A stretch of 64,000 bases of DNA from Nocardioides sp. (GTDB lineage Bacteria > Actinomycetota > Actinomycetes > Propionibacteriales > Nocardioidaceae): positions 1 through 64,000 of the forward strand of contig PBYI01000038.1 of the NCBI GenBank assembly GCA_002729525.1. Direction: 5' to 3'. The notes below the pieces were generated by a model. The model searched no databases. It was given only the letters and a program-made list of their open reading frames with translations, and had not been told where the DNA came from. Made by a program: the position numbers and the translations under genes. Positions 51,568 through 60,915 of this stretch are shown here, in pieces. The stretch's first letter is position 1, and every line of letters begins with the position of its first letter.

Positions 51568-52596
51568 ATGAAGATCCACAACCGACGCCTCGCCGGCCTG
51601 GCGGCCGTGGCGCTGGCTGCCAGCATGGCCCTCACTGCTTGCGGTAGCGACTCCGACGGAGGTGAGGGCGCCTCCGGTGACGGCGGCGGCACCTACACCT
51701 TCATCCCGAAGAACCTCGGCAACCCCTACTTCGACACCTCGAACGCCGGTGGCGAGAAGGCCATCGGCGAGTTCGGTGGCGAGTACGAGCAGGTCGGCCC
51801 GGCCACCGGCGACGACCCGGCCGGCCAGGTCACCTACATCAACACCGCGACCCAGCAGGGCCGCTCGGCGCTGATCGTCTCCGCCAACGACCCCGACGCG
51901 CTGTGCGACGCGATCGGCGAGGCCATGGACGCCGACATCCCGGTCGTCACCTACGACGCCGACACCAACCCCGACTGCCGCGACATCTTCGTGAGCCAGG
52001 CCGACGCCGCGGGCATCGCCCAGGCGCAGGTCGACCTGATCGCCGACCAGATCGGTGACTCCGGCGAGATCGCCTTCCTCTCGGCCGCCGCCAACGCGAC
52101 GAACCAGAACGAGTGGATCGACCTGATGACGGCCGAGTTCGAGGCCAACCACCCCGACATCACCGTCGTCGACACCGTCTACGGCGACGACGACGACCAG
52201 AAGTCGTTCGACGCCACCGCCGCGCTGCTCCAGACCCACCCCGACCTGGCCGGCATCATCTCGCCGACCACCGTCGGCATCGCCGCGGCCGCCCGCTACC
52301 TGTCGACCTCCGACGCCAAGGGCGAGGTCAAGCTGACCGGCCTGGGCACGCCCAACCAGATGCGTGAGTACGTCGAGGACGGCACCGTCGACGCCTTCGC
52401 GCTGTGGAACCCCGCCGACCTCGGCTACCTCGCGGCGTACACCGCCAACGCGCTGGCCACCGGCGAGATCGAGGGCGAGGGCGACAGCTTCACCGCCGGC
52501 GACCTCGGCGACTACACCGTCGGCGCCGACAACGTCGTGCTCCTGGGCGACCCGTTCGTCTTCGACGCCGACAACATCGGCGACTTCGACTTCTGA
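51568..52596 (+). CDS. Rhamnose ABC transporter substrate-binding lipoprotein
   Basis: The 342-residue product has a signal peptide with lipobox ALTAC and then a type 1 periplasmic-binding fold: YTFIPKNLGNPYFDTSNAGGEKA, SALIVSANDPDALCDAI, IPVVTYDADTNPDCRD, and GTPNQMREYVEDGTVDAFALWNP. This group binds rhamnose-type sugars (RhaS). It is anchored outside the membrane and delivers sugar to the permeases. A stable hairpin follows its stop codon within the operon. Confidence 0.9.
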   Translation: MKIHNRRLAGLAAVALAASMALTACGSDSDGGEGASGDGGGTYTFIPKNLGNPYFDTSNAGGEKAIGEFGGEYEQVGPATGDDPAGQVTYINTATQQGRSALIVSANDPDALCDAIGEAMDADIPVVTYDADTNPDCRDIFVSQADAAGIAQAQVDLIADQIGDSGEIAFLSAAANATNQNEWIDLMTAEFEANHPDITVVDTVYGDDDDQKSFDATAALLQTHPDLAGIISPTTVGIAAAARYLSTSDAKGEVKLTGLGTPNQMREYVEDGTVDAFALWNPADLGYLAAYTANALATGEIEGEGDSFTAGDLGDYTVGADNVVLLGDPFVFDADNIGDFDF

Positions 52597-52636
52597 CGGA
52601 GACGCGTCAGCGGATCCGTCGATGGTGGTCGAGCGA

Positions 52637-52669
52637 GCCGTGTGACCGAGGAACGAGGTCACAACCGGC
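52637..52669 (+). repeat. Intraoperonic hairpin downstream of the binding-protein gene
   Basis: GCCG (52637-52640) and GTGACC (52642-52647) pair with GGTCAC (52657-52662) and CGGC (52666-52669). The surrounding GTGGTCGAGCGAG and GTGTCGAGACC fragments resemble dispersed palindromic repeats of this genus. It lies 40 nt after the stop codon and 105 nt before the next gene, where such hairpins often protect the binding-protein mRNA. Confidence 0.45.
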
Positions 52670-52773
52670 GTGTCGAGACCCGGCCACGCCCGAGGCGACA
52701 CCCGCCGCGATCCAGGGCGGTGACCACCACGTCCACCCAGCACCACCCACCCGCAGGAACAGGGAGGCCCACC

Positions 52774-53118
52774 GTGCCGCGCTACTGCTTCACCCTCCAG
52801 GTCCGTCCGGACCGCATGGAGGAGTACGCCGAGCGCCACGCGGCGGTCTGGCCGGAGATGTGCGAGGCCCTCGCCGCCACCGGCTGGACCAACTACTCCC
52901 TGTTCCTGCGGGAGGACGGGCTGCTCGTCGGGTACGTCGAGTGCGACGACCTGACCGCGGCCCAGGCCGCCATGGCCGCCACCGACGTCAACGCCCGGTG
53001 GCAGGCCCAGATGGCGGAGTTCTTCACCGGGATCGACGGCCGCCCGCCCGACGAGGGGTTCTGGCTGCTCCGTGAGGTCTTCCACCTCGAGGACCAGCTG
53101 GCCGCCGACCGCACGTGA
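52774..53118 (+). CDS. rhaM: L-rhamnose mutarotase
   Basis: The 114-residue product has the RhaM core: RYCFTLQVRPDRMEEYAERHAAVWPEMCEALAATGWTNYSLFL. The active-site His is in ERHAAVWPEM, and a Tyr/Trp pair lies late in the chain. It interconverts alpha- and beta-L-rhamnose, supplying the anomer used by the isomerase. GTG 52774 follows AGGGAGG at six nucleotides. Upstream in-frame codons are not part of the family. Confidence 0.92.
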   Translation: MPRYCFTLQVRPDRMEEYAERHAAVWPEMCEALAATGWTNYSLFLREDGLLVGYVECDDLTAAQAAMAATDVNARWQAQMAEFFTGIDGRPPDEGFWLLREVFHLEDQLAADRT

Positions 53119-53206
53119 GCACCCGAGCACGCGCCCCGATCCCGTACTGCCCCCTCCACCCCCGGGGGCCGCACCGCACCACCGAGTCCGAGAACGAGAG
53201 CTGACC

Positions 53207-54385
53207 ATGACTGACTTCGCCGCCATCGCCCCGATGCTCGAGGGGCAGGCCATCGAGCTCCCCTCGTGGGCGTTCGGCAACTCCGGCACCCGCTTCAAGG
53301 TGTTCGGCACTCCCGGCACCCCGCGGTCGGTGGAGGAGAAGATCGCCGACGCCGCGACCGTCCACCGCCTCACCGGGCTGGCGCCGAAGGTCGCGCTGCA
53401 CATCCCGTGGGACCTCGTCGACGACTACGCCGCGCTGCGGTCGTACGCCGCCGAGCATGGCGTCGCGCTGGGCACGGTCAACTCCAACACCTTCCAGGAC
53501 GACGACTACAAGTTCGGCGCCCTGACCCACGTCGACCCGAAGATCCGCCAGAAGGCGATCGACCACCACTTCGAGTGCATCGACGTCATGGACGCCACCG
53601 GGTCGGCCGACCTCAAGATCTGGCTGGCCGACGGCTCCAACTACCCCGGCCAGGCCGACCTCCGCGGTCGCCAGGACCGCCTCGCCGACTCGCTGCAGAA
53701 GATCTACGACCGGATCGGCCCCGAGCAGCGGCTGGTGCTGGAGTACAAGTTCTTCGAGCCGGCGTTCTATCACACCGACGTCCCGGACTGGGGTACGTCG
53801 TACGCCCAGGTCAGCGCCCTGGGCGAGCGCGCCGTGGTGTGCCTGGACACCGGCCACCACGCGCCGGGCACCAACATCGAGTTCATCGTCATGCAGCTGC
53901 TGCGGCTCGGGAAGCTCGGCTCGTTCGACTTCAACTCGCGCTTCTACGCCGACGACGACCTGATCGTCGGCTCGGCCGACCCGTTCCAGCTGTTCCGGAT
54001 CCTCTTCGAGGTCATCCGCGGCGGCGGCTACGGCCCGGCGAACCCCGACGGCACCAGCGAGGTCGCGTTCATGCTCGACCAGTGCCACAACGTCGAGGAC
54101 AAGATCCCCGGCCAGATCCGCTCGGTGCTCAACGTCCAGGAGATGACGGCCCGCGCGCTGCTCGTCGACCGTGACGCGCTGGCCGCCGCGCAGGAGGCCG
54201 GCGACGTCCTCGGTGCCCACGAGGTGTTCATGGACGCCTACCAGACCGACGTCCGCGCCGACCTCGCCGCGTGGCGCGAGGAGCGTGGCCTGCCCGGCAA
54301 CCCGATGCGCGCCTACGCCGAGTCGGGCTACCAGGCCGAGATCGAGGCCGCCCGCGTCGGCGGCACCCAGCTGTCCTGGACCTGA
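53207..54385 (+). CDS. rhaI: L-rhamnose isomerase
   Basis: The 392-residue TIM-barrel enzyme matches the bacterial RhaI type (not the E. coli RhaA type): GNSGTRFKVFGTPGTPRSVEEKI, HIPWDLVDDYAALR, GTVNSNTFQDDDYKFGALTH, LEYKFFEPAFYHTD, LDTGHHAPGTNIEFIVMQ and FDFNSRFYADDDLIVGS. The Glu, Asp and His metal ligands are visible in those segments. It converts L-rhamnose to L-rhamnulose. ATG 53207, with GAGAGC upstream. Part of the rhamnose operon. Confidence 0.94.
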   Translation: MTDFAAIAPMLEGQAIELPSWAFGNSGTRFKVFGTPGTPRSVEEKIADAATVHRLTGLAPKVALHIPWDLVDDYAALRSYAAEHGVALGTVNSNTFQDDDYKFGALTHVDPKIRQKAIDHHFECIDVMDATGSADLKIWLADGSNYPGQADLRGRQDRLADSLQKIYDRIGPEQRLVLEYKFFEPAFYHTDVPDWGTSYAQVSALGERAVVCLDTGHHAPGTNIEFIVMQLLRLGKLGSFDFNSRFYADDDLIVGSADPFQLFRILFEVIRGGGYGPANPDGTSEVAFMLDQCHNVEDKIPGQIRSVLNVQEMTARALLVDRDALAAAQEAGDVLGAHEVFMDAYQTDVRADLAAWREERGLPGNPMRAYAESGYQAEIEAARVGGTQLSWT

Positions 54386-54447
54386 TCCGGCGTACAGCCC
54401 ACAGCACCACCACCGCACGACCGACCCGCACGACTGACGAGGACGAG

Positions 54448-56484
54448 ATGACCAACTCCGCTGCCGCCGACCTGATCGCCCGGTCCAACCGCCTGGGCGC
54501 GGACCCGAAGAACACCAACTACGCCGGCGGCAACACCTCCGCCAAGGGCACCGAGACCGACCCGGTCACCGGCGAGCCCGTGGAGCTGGTGTGGGTCAAG
54601 GGCTCCGGCGGCGACCTCGGCACCCTGAAGGAGTCGGGCCTCGCCGTGCTGCGCCTGGACCGGATGCGCGCCCTGGTCGACGTGTACCCCGGCATCGACC
54701 GCGAGGACGAGATGGTCGCGGCGTTCGACTACTGCCTGCACGGCAAGGGCGGGGCCGCGCCGTCGATCGACACCGCGATGCACGGCCTCGTCGACGCCGC
54801 GCACGTCGACCACCTGCACCCCGACTCGGGCATCGCGATCGCGACCGCCAAGGACGGCCAGGAGCTCACCACCACGATCTTCGGCGACAAGGTCGTCTGG
54901 GTGCCGTGGCGCCGCCCCGGCTTCCAGCTGGGTCTCGACATCGCCGAGATCAAGGAGAAGAACCCGCAGGCGATCGGCTGCGTCCTCGGCGGCCACGGCA
55001 TCACCGCGTGGGGCGACACCTCCGAGGAGGCCGAGACCAACAGCCTCTGGATCATCGACACCGCCGCGGCCTACATCGCCGAGCACTCCACGGCCGAGCC
55101 GTTCGGCCCCGCCCTCCCCGGGTACGCCGCCCTGCCGGAGGCCGAGCGCCGCGCCAAGGCCGCCGCCCTCGCGCCGACGATCCGCGGCATCGCGTCCGCC
55201 GACGCCCCCATGGTCGGCCACTTCACCGACTCCCAGGTCGTCCTCGACTTCCTCGAGGCCGAGAACCACCCGCGCCTCGCCGAGCTCGGCACGTCGTGCC
55301 CGGACCACTTCCTGCGCACCAAGGTCAAGCCGATGGTGCTCGACCTGCCCGCCGACGCCTCGGTCGAGGACTCGATCGCGCGCCTCAAGGAGCTCGCGGT
55401 GTCCTACCGCGAGGACTACGCCGGCTACTACGAGCGCAACGCCACCCCCGACTCGCCGGCGATCCGCGGCAAGGACCCGCTCATCGTGCTGGTGCCCGGC
55501 GTCGGCATGTTCTCGTTCGGCAAGAACAAGCAGACCGCCCGCGTGGCCGGTGAGTTCTACGTCAACGCCATCAACGTGATGCGCGGCGCGGAGGGGCTGT
55601 CGACGTACGCCCCGATCGACGAGAGCGAGAAGTTCCGCATCGAGTACTGGGCGCTGGAGGAGGCCAAGCTCCAGCGGATGCCGAAGCCGAAGCCGCTGGC
55701 GACCCGCGTCGCGCTGGTCACCGGCGCCGCGTCGGGCATCGGTCTGGCCACCGCCAAGAAGCTCGCCGCCGAGGGCGCCTGCGTCGTCATCGCCAACCTC
55801 GACCTCGAGAAGGCCCAGGCTTCCGCTGCCGAGATCGGCAACGCCGACGTGGCCGTCGGCGTGCAGGTCGACGTGTCGTCGGAGGAGAAGGTCCAGGCGA
55901 TGGTCGACGCGGCGGTGCTCGCGTTCGGCGGCGTCGACCTCGTCGTCAACAACGCCGGCCTGTCGCTGTCCCGCTCGCTGCTGGAGACCACCGAGCAGGA
56001 CTGGGACCTCCAGCACGACGTGATGGCGAAGGGCTCGTTCCTGGTCGCCAAGGCCACCGCGAAGGCGATGATCGAGCAGGAGATGGGCGGCGACATCGTC
56101 TACATCTCCTCGAAGAACTCCATCTTCGCCGGCCCCAACAACGTGGCGTACGGCGCCGCGAAGGCCGACCAGGCCCACCAGGTGCGGCTGCTGGCCGCCG
56201 AGCTCGGCGCCCACCAGATCAAGGTCAACGGCGTGAACCCCGACGGCGTCGTCCAGGGCTCCGGCATCTTCGCCGGCGACTGGGGCGCCAACCGGGCCGC
56301 CGTGTACGGCGTGGAGGAGCAGGACCTGGGCAAGTTCTACGCCCAGCGCACGATCCTCAAGCGCGAGGTGCTGCCGGAGAACATCGCCAACGCGGTGTTC
56401 GTGCTGTGCGGCCCGGACATGACCCACACGACCGGTCTGCACGTCCCGGTCGACGCCGGCGTCGCTGCCGCCTTCCTGCGATGA
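54448..56484 (+). CDS. Fused rhamnulose-1-phosphate aldolase / short-chain dehydrogenase (RhaEW type)
   Basis: The 678-residue product joins two enzymes. Residues 1-410 are a class II aldolase with the zinc His cluster VDHLHPDSGIAIA near residue 120 and GGHGITAWGDT near 182. Residues about 420-678 are a short-chain dehydrogenase with the nucleotide motif VTGAASGIGLATAK (near 425), NNAGLS, and the catalytic Tyr/Lys in AYGAAKADQ (near 567). In RhaEW of Chloroflexus this fusion splits rhamnulose-1-phosphate into dihydroxyacetone phosphate and L-lactaldehyde and oxidises the latter to L-lactate. The same activities are inferred here. Its stop overlaps the kinase start (ATGA). Confidence 0.93.
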   Translation: MTNSAAADLIARSNRLGADPKNTNYAGGNTSAKGTETDPVTGEPVELVWVKGSGGDLGTLKESGLAVLRLDRMRALVDVYPGIDREDEMVAAFDYCLHGKGGAAPSIDTAMHGLVDAAHVDHLHPDSGIAIATAKDGQELTTTIFGDKVVWVPWRRPGFQLGLDIAEIKEKNPQAIGCVLGGHGITAWGDTSEEAETNSLWIIDTAAAYIAEHSTAEPFGPALPGYAALPEAERRAKAAALAPTIRGIASADAPMVGHFTDSQVVLDFLEAENHPRLAELGTSCPDHFLRTKVKPMVLDLPADASVEDSIARLKELAVSYREDYAGYYERNATPDSPAIRGKDPLIVLVPGVGMFSFGKNKQTARVAGEFYVNAINVMRGAEGLSTYAPIDESEKFRIEYWALEEAKLQRMPKPKPLATRVALVTGAASGIGLATAKKLAAEGACVVIANLDLEKAQASAAEIGNADVAVGVQVDVSSEEKVQAMVDAAVLAFGGVDLVVNNAGLSLSRSLLETTEQDWDLQHDVMAKGSFLVAKATAKAMIEQEMGGDIVYISSKNSIFAGPNNVAYGAAKADQAHQVRLLAAELGAHQIKVNGVNPDGVVQGSGIFAGDWGANRAAVYGVEEQDLGKFYAQRTILKREVLPENIANAVFVLCGPDMTHTTGLHVPVDAGVAAAFLR

Positions 56485-57965
56485 CGGGTCCGCGTCGGGG
56501 AGAGGCCCTGCGCGTCGCGGCGGTCGACCTCGGCGCGACCAGCGGCCGGATCATGGCCGGCACCGTCACCCGCTCGGGCGTCCAGCTGGAGGAGCTGCAC
56601 CGCTTCCCCAACGGCGGCGTCCGGGTGGGTGGCGCCCTCCAGTGGGACGTGCTCGGCATCCACCGCGAGGCCCTGCACGGTCTGCGGGAGGTCGCGCGCA
56701 CGGGCCCGTTGCACGGGATCGGCATCGACTCGTGGGCCATCGACTACGGCCTGCTCGACCGCGACGGCGTGCTGCTCGGCAACCCCTACAGTCACCGCGA
56801 CTCCCGCACCGACGGGGTGATGGAGCAGGTCACGCGGGTCGTCGACCCGGCCGATCTCTACGCCACCACCGGCATCCAGCAGCTGCCGTTCAACACGCTC
56901 TACCAGCTGGTGGCGGCGCAGGGCACGGCCGCGCTGGAGTCAGCGGAGACGTTGCTCCTGCTGCCCGACCTGCTCGGCTACTGGCTGACCGGCGAGATCG
57001 GCGCGGAGCGCACCAACGCCTCCACGACCCAGCTGTACGACGTCTCGCGCGGCGAGTGGGCGATCGACCTCGCCAAGCGGGTCGGCGTCCCGTGGGCGAT
57101 CCTCCCGGAGATCCGCGAGGCCGGCGACGTGGTCGGCCGGCTGCGCAACGAGGCCGGCCGCGACATCGGCCTGCGCGCGCGGGTGCCCGTCATTGCCGTG
57201 GGGTCGCACGACACCGCCTCGGCCGTCGTCGGCGTACCGGCGCAGACCGAGCGGTTCGCCTACATCTCCTCGGGCACCTGGTCGCTGGTCGGCCTCGAGC
57301 TCGACCGGCCCGTGCTCACCGAGGAGGCCCGGTTGGCCGACTTCACCAACGAGGTCGGCGTCGACGGGACCATCCGGTTCCTCAAGAACGTCATGGGCCT
57401 GTGGGTGCTGTCGGAGTCGGTGCGCGGGTGGCAGGCCGACGGCGTGGCGCACACCGACCTGGTGTCGCTGCTCGCGGCCGCCGAGTCGGCGCCCGCGCTG
57501 CGCACCGTCGTCGACATCAACGACCCGCGGCTGCTGCCGCCCGGCGACATGCCGTCGCGGATCGCCCCCCTGGCCCGCGAGGCGGGGGAGCCGGTGCCGA
57601 GCGACCCGGTCGCGACCACCCGCTGCATCCTCGACAGCCTCGCGCTGGCCTACCGGCGCCACGTCCACGGCGCGGCCCGGATCGCCGGCCAGGACGTCGA
57701 CGTCGTGCACGTGGTCGGCGGCGGCTCGCAGAACCACCTGCTCTGCCAGCTCACCGCCGACGCCTGCGGGCTGCCGGTGCTGGCCGGCCCGACCGAGGCC
57801 GCGGCGCTCGGCAACGTGCTGGTGCAGGCGCGCACCCTGGGCGCCGACCTGCCCGACCTGGCGGCCATGCGCGACCTGGTGCGGGCGACGTACGGGCTGC
57901 GGCGGCACGAGCCGCGCGACGGGCTCGACTGGGCGGCCGCCGAGGCGCGCCTGCCGACCCGTTGA
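56481..57965 (+). CDS. rhaB: L-rhamnulokinase
   Basis: The 494-residue FGGY-family kinase has the phosphate-binding AVDLGATSGRIM (residues 13-24), GIGIDSWAIDYGLLDRDG, YISSGTWSLVGLELDRP and VVGGGSQNHLLCQLTADACGLPVLAGPTEAAALGN. It phosphorylates L-rhamnulose at C1 with ATP. ATG 56481 overlaps the fused aldolase gene. It completes the set of rhamnose-specific enzymes in the operon. Confidence 0.94.
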   Translation: MTGPRRGEALRVAAVDLGATSGRIMAGTVTRSGVQLEELHRFPNGGVRVGGALQWDVLGIHREALHGLREVARTGPLHGIGIDSWAIDYGLLDRDGVLLGNPYSHRDSRTDGVMEQVTRVVDPADLYATTGIQQLPFNTLYQLVAAQGTAALESAETLLLLPDLLGYWLTGEIGAERTNASTTQLYDVSRGEWAIDLAKRVGVPWAILPEIREAGDVVGRLRNEAGRDIGLRARVPVIAVGSHDTASAVVGVPAQTERFAYISSGTWSLVGLELDRPVLTEEARLADFTNEVGVDGTIRFLKNVMGLWVLSESVRGWQADGVAHTDLVSLLAAAESAPALRTVVDINDPRLLPPGDMPSRIAPLAREAGEPVPSDPVATTRCILDSLALAYRRHVHGAARIAGQDVDVVHVVGGGSQNHLLCQLTADACGLPVLAGPTEAAALGNVLVQARTLGADLPDLAAMRDLVRATYGLRRHEPRDGLDWAAAEARLPTR

Positions 57966-58011
57966 GCCGCGCTGAGAGAATGACCGTCCGAGCGCGAGAG
58001 GGGGTCGCCAC

Positions 58012-58773
58012 GTGCGCGTCGCACTGTCCGTGACCTGCATCAACGACACCATGTTCCCGGGCACCGGGCAGGCCGTGGTGCGCCTGCTACGTCGCCTCGG
58101 CGTCGACGTGGAGTTCCCCGCCGCGCAGACCTGCTGCGGGCAGCCGATGGTCAACACCGGCTACCTCGACGAGGCCGTGCCGGCGGTCCGGTCGTACGTC
58201 GACGCGTTCGCCGGGTACGACGCGATCGTGACGCCGTCGGGCTCGTGCGCCGGCTCCGCGCGCCACCAGCACGCGCTGGTGGGTCGCCGGGCGTCCGAGA
58301 AGGGGCTCGACCGCTCGCTGGAGGCCGACCTGGCCGACGCGCCGCCGACGTACGAGCTCACCGAGCTGATCGTCGACGTGCTCGGCGTGACCGACGTCGG
58401 CGCCTACTTCCCGCACGCCGTCACCTACCACCCGACGTGCCACTCGCTGCGGATGCTCGGGGTCGGCGACCGGCCGCTGCGGCTGCTGCGCGAGGTGCGC
58501 GGGCTGCGGCTGCGCGAGCTGCCGGCGGCCGAGCAGTGCTGCGGCTTCGGCGGCACCTTCGCGGTCAAGAACAGCGACACCTCGGTGGCGATGGGCGCCG
58601 ACAAGGTGCGCCACGTGCGCTCGACGGGCGCCGAGGTGCTGGTCGCCGGCGACAACTCCTGCCTGATGCACCTCGGCGGCATGCTCGACCGGCAGCGCTC
58701 CGGCGTCCGTGTCATGCACCTCGCCGAGGTGCTGGCCGCCACCGAGGACGCCCCCGCGGAGGTGGTCCGATGA
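58012..58773 (+). CDS. lutA: LutA-type iron-sulfur subunit of L-lactate oxidation complex
   Basis: The 253-residue product has two CCG domains. Each has the cysteine-rich motif that binds an iron-sulfur or flavin site: CCGQPMVNTGYLD (Cys41, Cys42) and CCGFGGTFAVKNSD (Cys176, Cys177). It is the LutA (YkgE) subunit of the LutABC complex that oxidises L-lactate to pyruvate. GTG 58012 has GAGGGGG upstream. It lies 46 bp after rhaB on the same strand, so it probably belongs to the rhamnose transcript. Confidence 0.93.
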   Translation: MRVALSVTCINDTMFPGTGQAVVRLLRRLGVDVEFPAAQTCCGQPMVNTGYLDEAVPAVRSYVDAFAGYDAIVTPSGSCAGSARHQHALVGRRASEKGLDRSLEADLADAPPTYELTELIVDVLGVTDVGAYFPHAVTYHPTCHSLRMLGVGDRPLRLLREVRGLRLRELPAAEQCCGFGGTFAVKNSDTSVAMGADKVRHVRSTGAEVLVAGDNSCLMHLGGMLDRQRSGVRVMHLAEVLAATEDAPAEVVR

Positions 58774-60239
58774 CCGGCACCTTCGTCGGGATGCCGGCGT
58801 TCCCCAGCGCGGCCCGTGAGGCGCTCGCCGACACCCAGCTGCGGCACAACCTCGCGCACGCCACCGGCGTCATCCGCGGCAAGCGCTCGCGCCTGGTCGA
58901 GGAGGTCGACGCCGACGTCGCCGGCGGCGGCGCGGGCTGGGAGGAGCTCCGGCTCGCCGGCGCGGCGGTCAAGCAGCGCGCGCTCGACGCCCTCGCCAGC
59001 CACCTCGAGCAGCTCGAGGCCTCGCTGACCGCCGCGGGCGCCACCGTCCACTGGGCGCGCGACGCCGCCGAGGCCAACGCCGTCGTGGCGTCGGTCGCGA
59101 AGGCCCACGGCGCCGACGAGGTCGTCAAGGTCAAGTCGATGGTGACCGCCGAGATCGGCCTCAACGAGGCGCTCGCCGAAGAGGGCATCGCCGCCTGGGA
59201 GACCGACCTCGCCGAGCTCATCGTGCAGCTGGGGGACGACCTCCCCAGCCACATCCTGGTGCCCGCCATCCACCGCAACCGCGCCGAGATCCGCGAGATC
59301 TTCCTGCGCAAGATGGCCGCCGTCGGCCGTCCTGCCCCGGCCGATCTCACCGACGAGCCGGCCGTGCTCGCCGCCGCCGCGCGTGAGCACCTGCGTGAGA
59401 AGTTCCTGCGCGCCAAGGTCGGCGTCTCCGGCGCCAACTTCGCCGTCGCCGACACCGGCACCCTCGTCGTCGTCGAGTCCGAGGGCAACGGCCGGATGTG
59501 CCTCACGCTGCCGGAGGTGCTGGTCAGCGTCGTCGGCATCGAGAAGGTCGTGCCGACCTTCGCCGAGCTCGACCCGCTGCTGCGCCTCCTGCCGCGCTCG
59601 TCGACCGGCGAGCGGATGAACCCCTACACCTCCACCTGGTCCGGAGTGACGCCCGACGACGGCCCGCAGGAGGTGCACGTCGTCCTGCTCGACAACGGTC
59701 GCTCCCGCGCGCTCGCAGACGACACCGGACGCCAGGCGCTGCGCTGCATCCGCTGCTCGGCCTGCCTCAACGTCTGCCCGGTCTACGAGCGCACCGGTGG
59801 CCACGCCTACGGCTCGGTCTACCCCGGCCCGATCGGCGCGATCCTCAACCCGCTGCTCCAGGGCACCGGCGACGAGCAGACCGACTCCCTGCCCTACGCC
59901 TCGTCGCTGTGCGGCGCCTGCTTCGAGGCCTGCCCGGTGCGCATCGACATCCCCGAGGTGCTGGTCCACCTGCGCTCGAAGGTCGTCGACTCCCACCGCG
60001 GCGACCGGGTGCCGAAGCCCGAGGCGCTGGCCATGAAGGGCGCCGCCTGGTCGTTCGCCGACGCCTCGCGGCTGGGCCTGGTGGAGCGGGCGGCCGGGTT
60101 CTCCGGACCGTTCCTCAAGCGGCTGCGTCGTACGCCGCTGCCCGGCGCCGCCGCGTGGGCCGACGCCCGCGACCTGCCGGTGCCCCCCAAGGAGAGCTTC
60201 CGGGCCTGGTGGGCCCGCACGGACGGAGGACGACGATGA
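58770..60239 (+). CDS. lutB: LutB-type iron-sulfur subunit of L-lactate oxidation complex
   Basis: The 489-residue product has an LUD-type N-terminal half (MVTAEIGLNEALAEEGIAAWETDLAELIVQL and FAVADTGTLVVVESEGNGRM). Two [4Fe-4S] cysteine sets follow: CIRCSACLNVCP from Cys326 and CGACFEACP from Cys381. It is the electron-transfer core of LutABC. ATG 58770 overlaps the lutA stop, and its own end overlaps lutC. Confidence 0.94.
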   Translation: MTGTFVGMPAFPSAAREALADTQLRHNLAHATGVIRGKRSRLVEEVDADVAGGGAGWEELRLAGAAVKQRALDALASHLEQLEASLTAAGATVHWARDAAEANAVVASVAKAHGADEVVKVKSMVTAEIGLNEALAEEGIAAWETDLAELIVQLGDDLPSHILVPAIHRNRAEIREIFLRKMAAVGRPAPADLTDEPAVLAAAAREHLREKFLRAKVGVSGANFAVADTGTLVVVESEGNGRMCLTLPEVLVSVVGIEKVVPTFAELDPLLRLLPRSSTGERMNPYTSTWSGVTPDDGPQEVHVVLLDNGRSRALADDTGRQALRCIRCSACLNVCPVYERTGGHAYGSVYPGPIGAILNPLLQGTGDEQTDSLPYASSLCGACFEACPVRIDIPEVLVHLRSKVVDSHRGDRVPKPEALAMKGAAWSFADASRLGLVERAAGFSGPFLKRLRRTPLPGAAAWADARDLPVPPKESFRAWWARTDGGRR

Positions 60240-60913
60240 CCAGCACCTCCGCGGGCAACGACGCCCGCGCGGAGATCCTCGGCCGGGTCCGCTCGGCCCT
60301 GCGCGCCGTGGAGCCGACGCCCGAGCCGGTGCTCGCCCCGACGACCGCCCGCACCCTCGGAGACGCCGCCGCGGTCGACCTGTTCGACGAGCGGGTCGCC
60401 GACTACCGCGCGGTCGTCGAGCGGTGCACCGCCGGCGACCTGGCAGCGCGCGTGGGGGCCGCCCTGGCACGACACGACGCCACCCGCGCCGTGGTGGTGC
60501 CTCCGGGACTGGCCGCCGCGCTCGGCGTGGAGGAGTCGGCGCTGGCCGCGGCCGTGCCGGGAGCCGTCGCCGACCACGACCCCGGCACCGGCGCGCACCT
60601 CACGCCGTACGACCTCGACCGGGCGGACGCCGTGGTGACCGCCGCGACGCTGGGCATCGCCGAGACCGGCACGATCGTGCTCGACCACGGTCCGGGCCAG
60701 GGGCGCCGGGCGCTCACGCTGGTGCCCGACGTGCACGTGTGCGTGGTGCGCACCGACCAGGTCGTGCGCGACGTCCCGGACGCGGTCACCCGGCTCGACC
60801 CGAACCGTCCGCTGACCTGGATCAGCGGCCCGTCGGCCACCAGCGACATCGAGCTCGACCGGGTGGAGGGCGTGCACGGCCCCCGCACGCTGCACGTGCT
60901 GCTGGTCGGCTGA
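60236..60913 (+). CDS. lutC: LutC-type subunit of L-lactate oxidation complex
   Basis: The 225-residue product is an LUD-domain protein with ADAVVTAATLGIAETGTIVLDHG, VPDVHVCVVRTDQVV and the C-terminal SATSDIELDRVEGVHGPRTLHVLLVG typical of LutC. It completes the LutABC complex and ends the operon two bases before the stop codon of a convergent kinase pseudogene. ATG 60236 overlaps the lutB stop. Confidence 0.94.
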   Translation: MTSTSAGNDARAEILGRVRSALRAVEPTPEPVLAPTTARTLGDAAAVDLFDERVADYRAVVERCTAGDLAARVGAALARHDATRAVVVPPGLAAALGVEESALAAAVPGAVADHDPGTGAHLTPYDLDRADAVVTAATLGIAETGTIVLDHGPGQGRRALTLVPDVHVCVVRTDQVVRDVPDAVTRLDPNRPLTWISGPSATSDIELDRVEGVHGPRTLHVLLVG

Positions 60914-60915
60914 CC

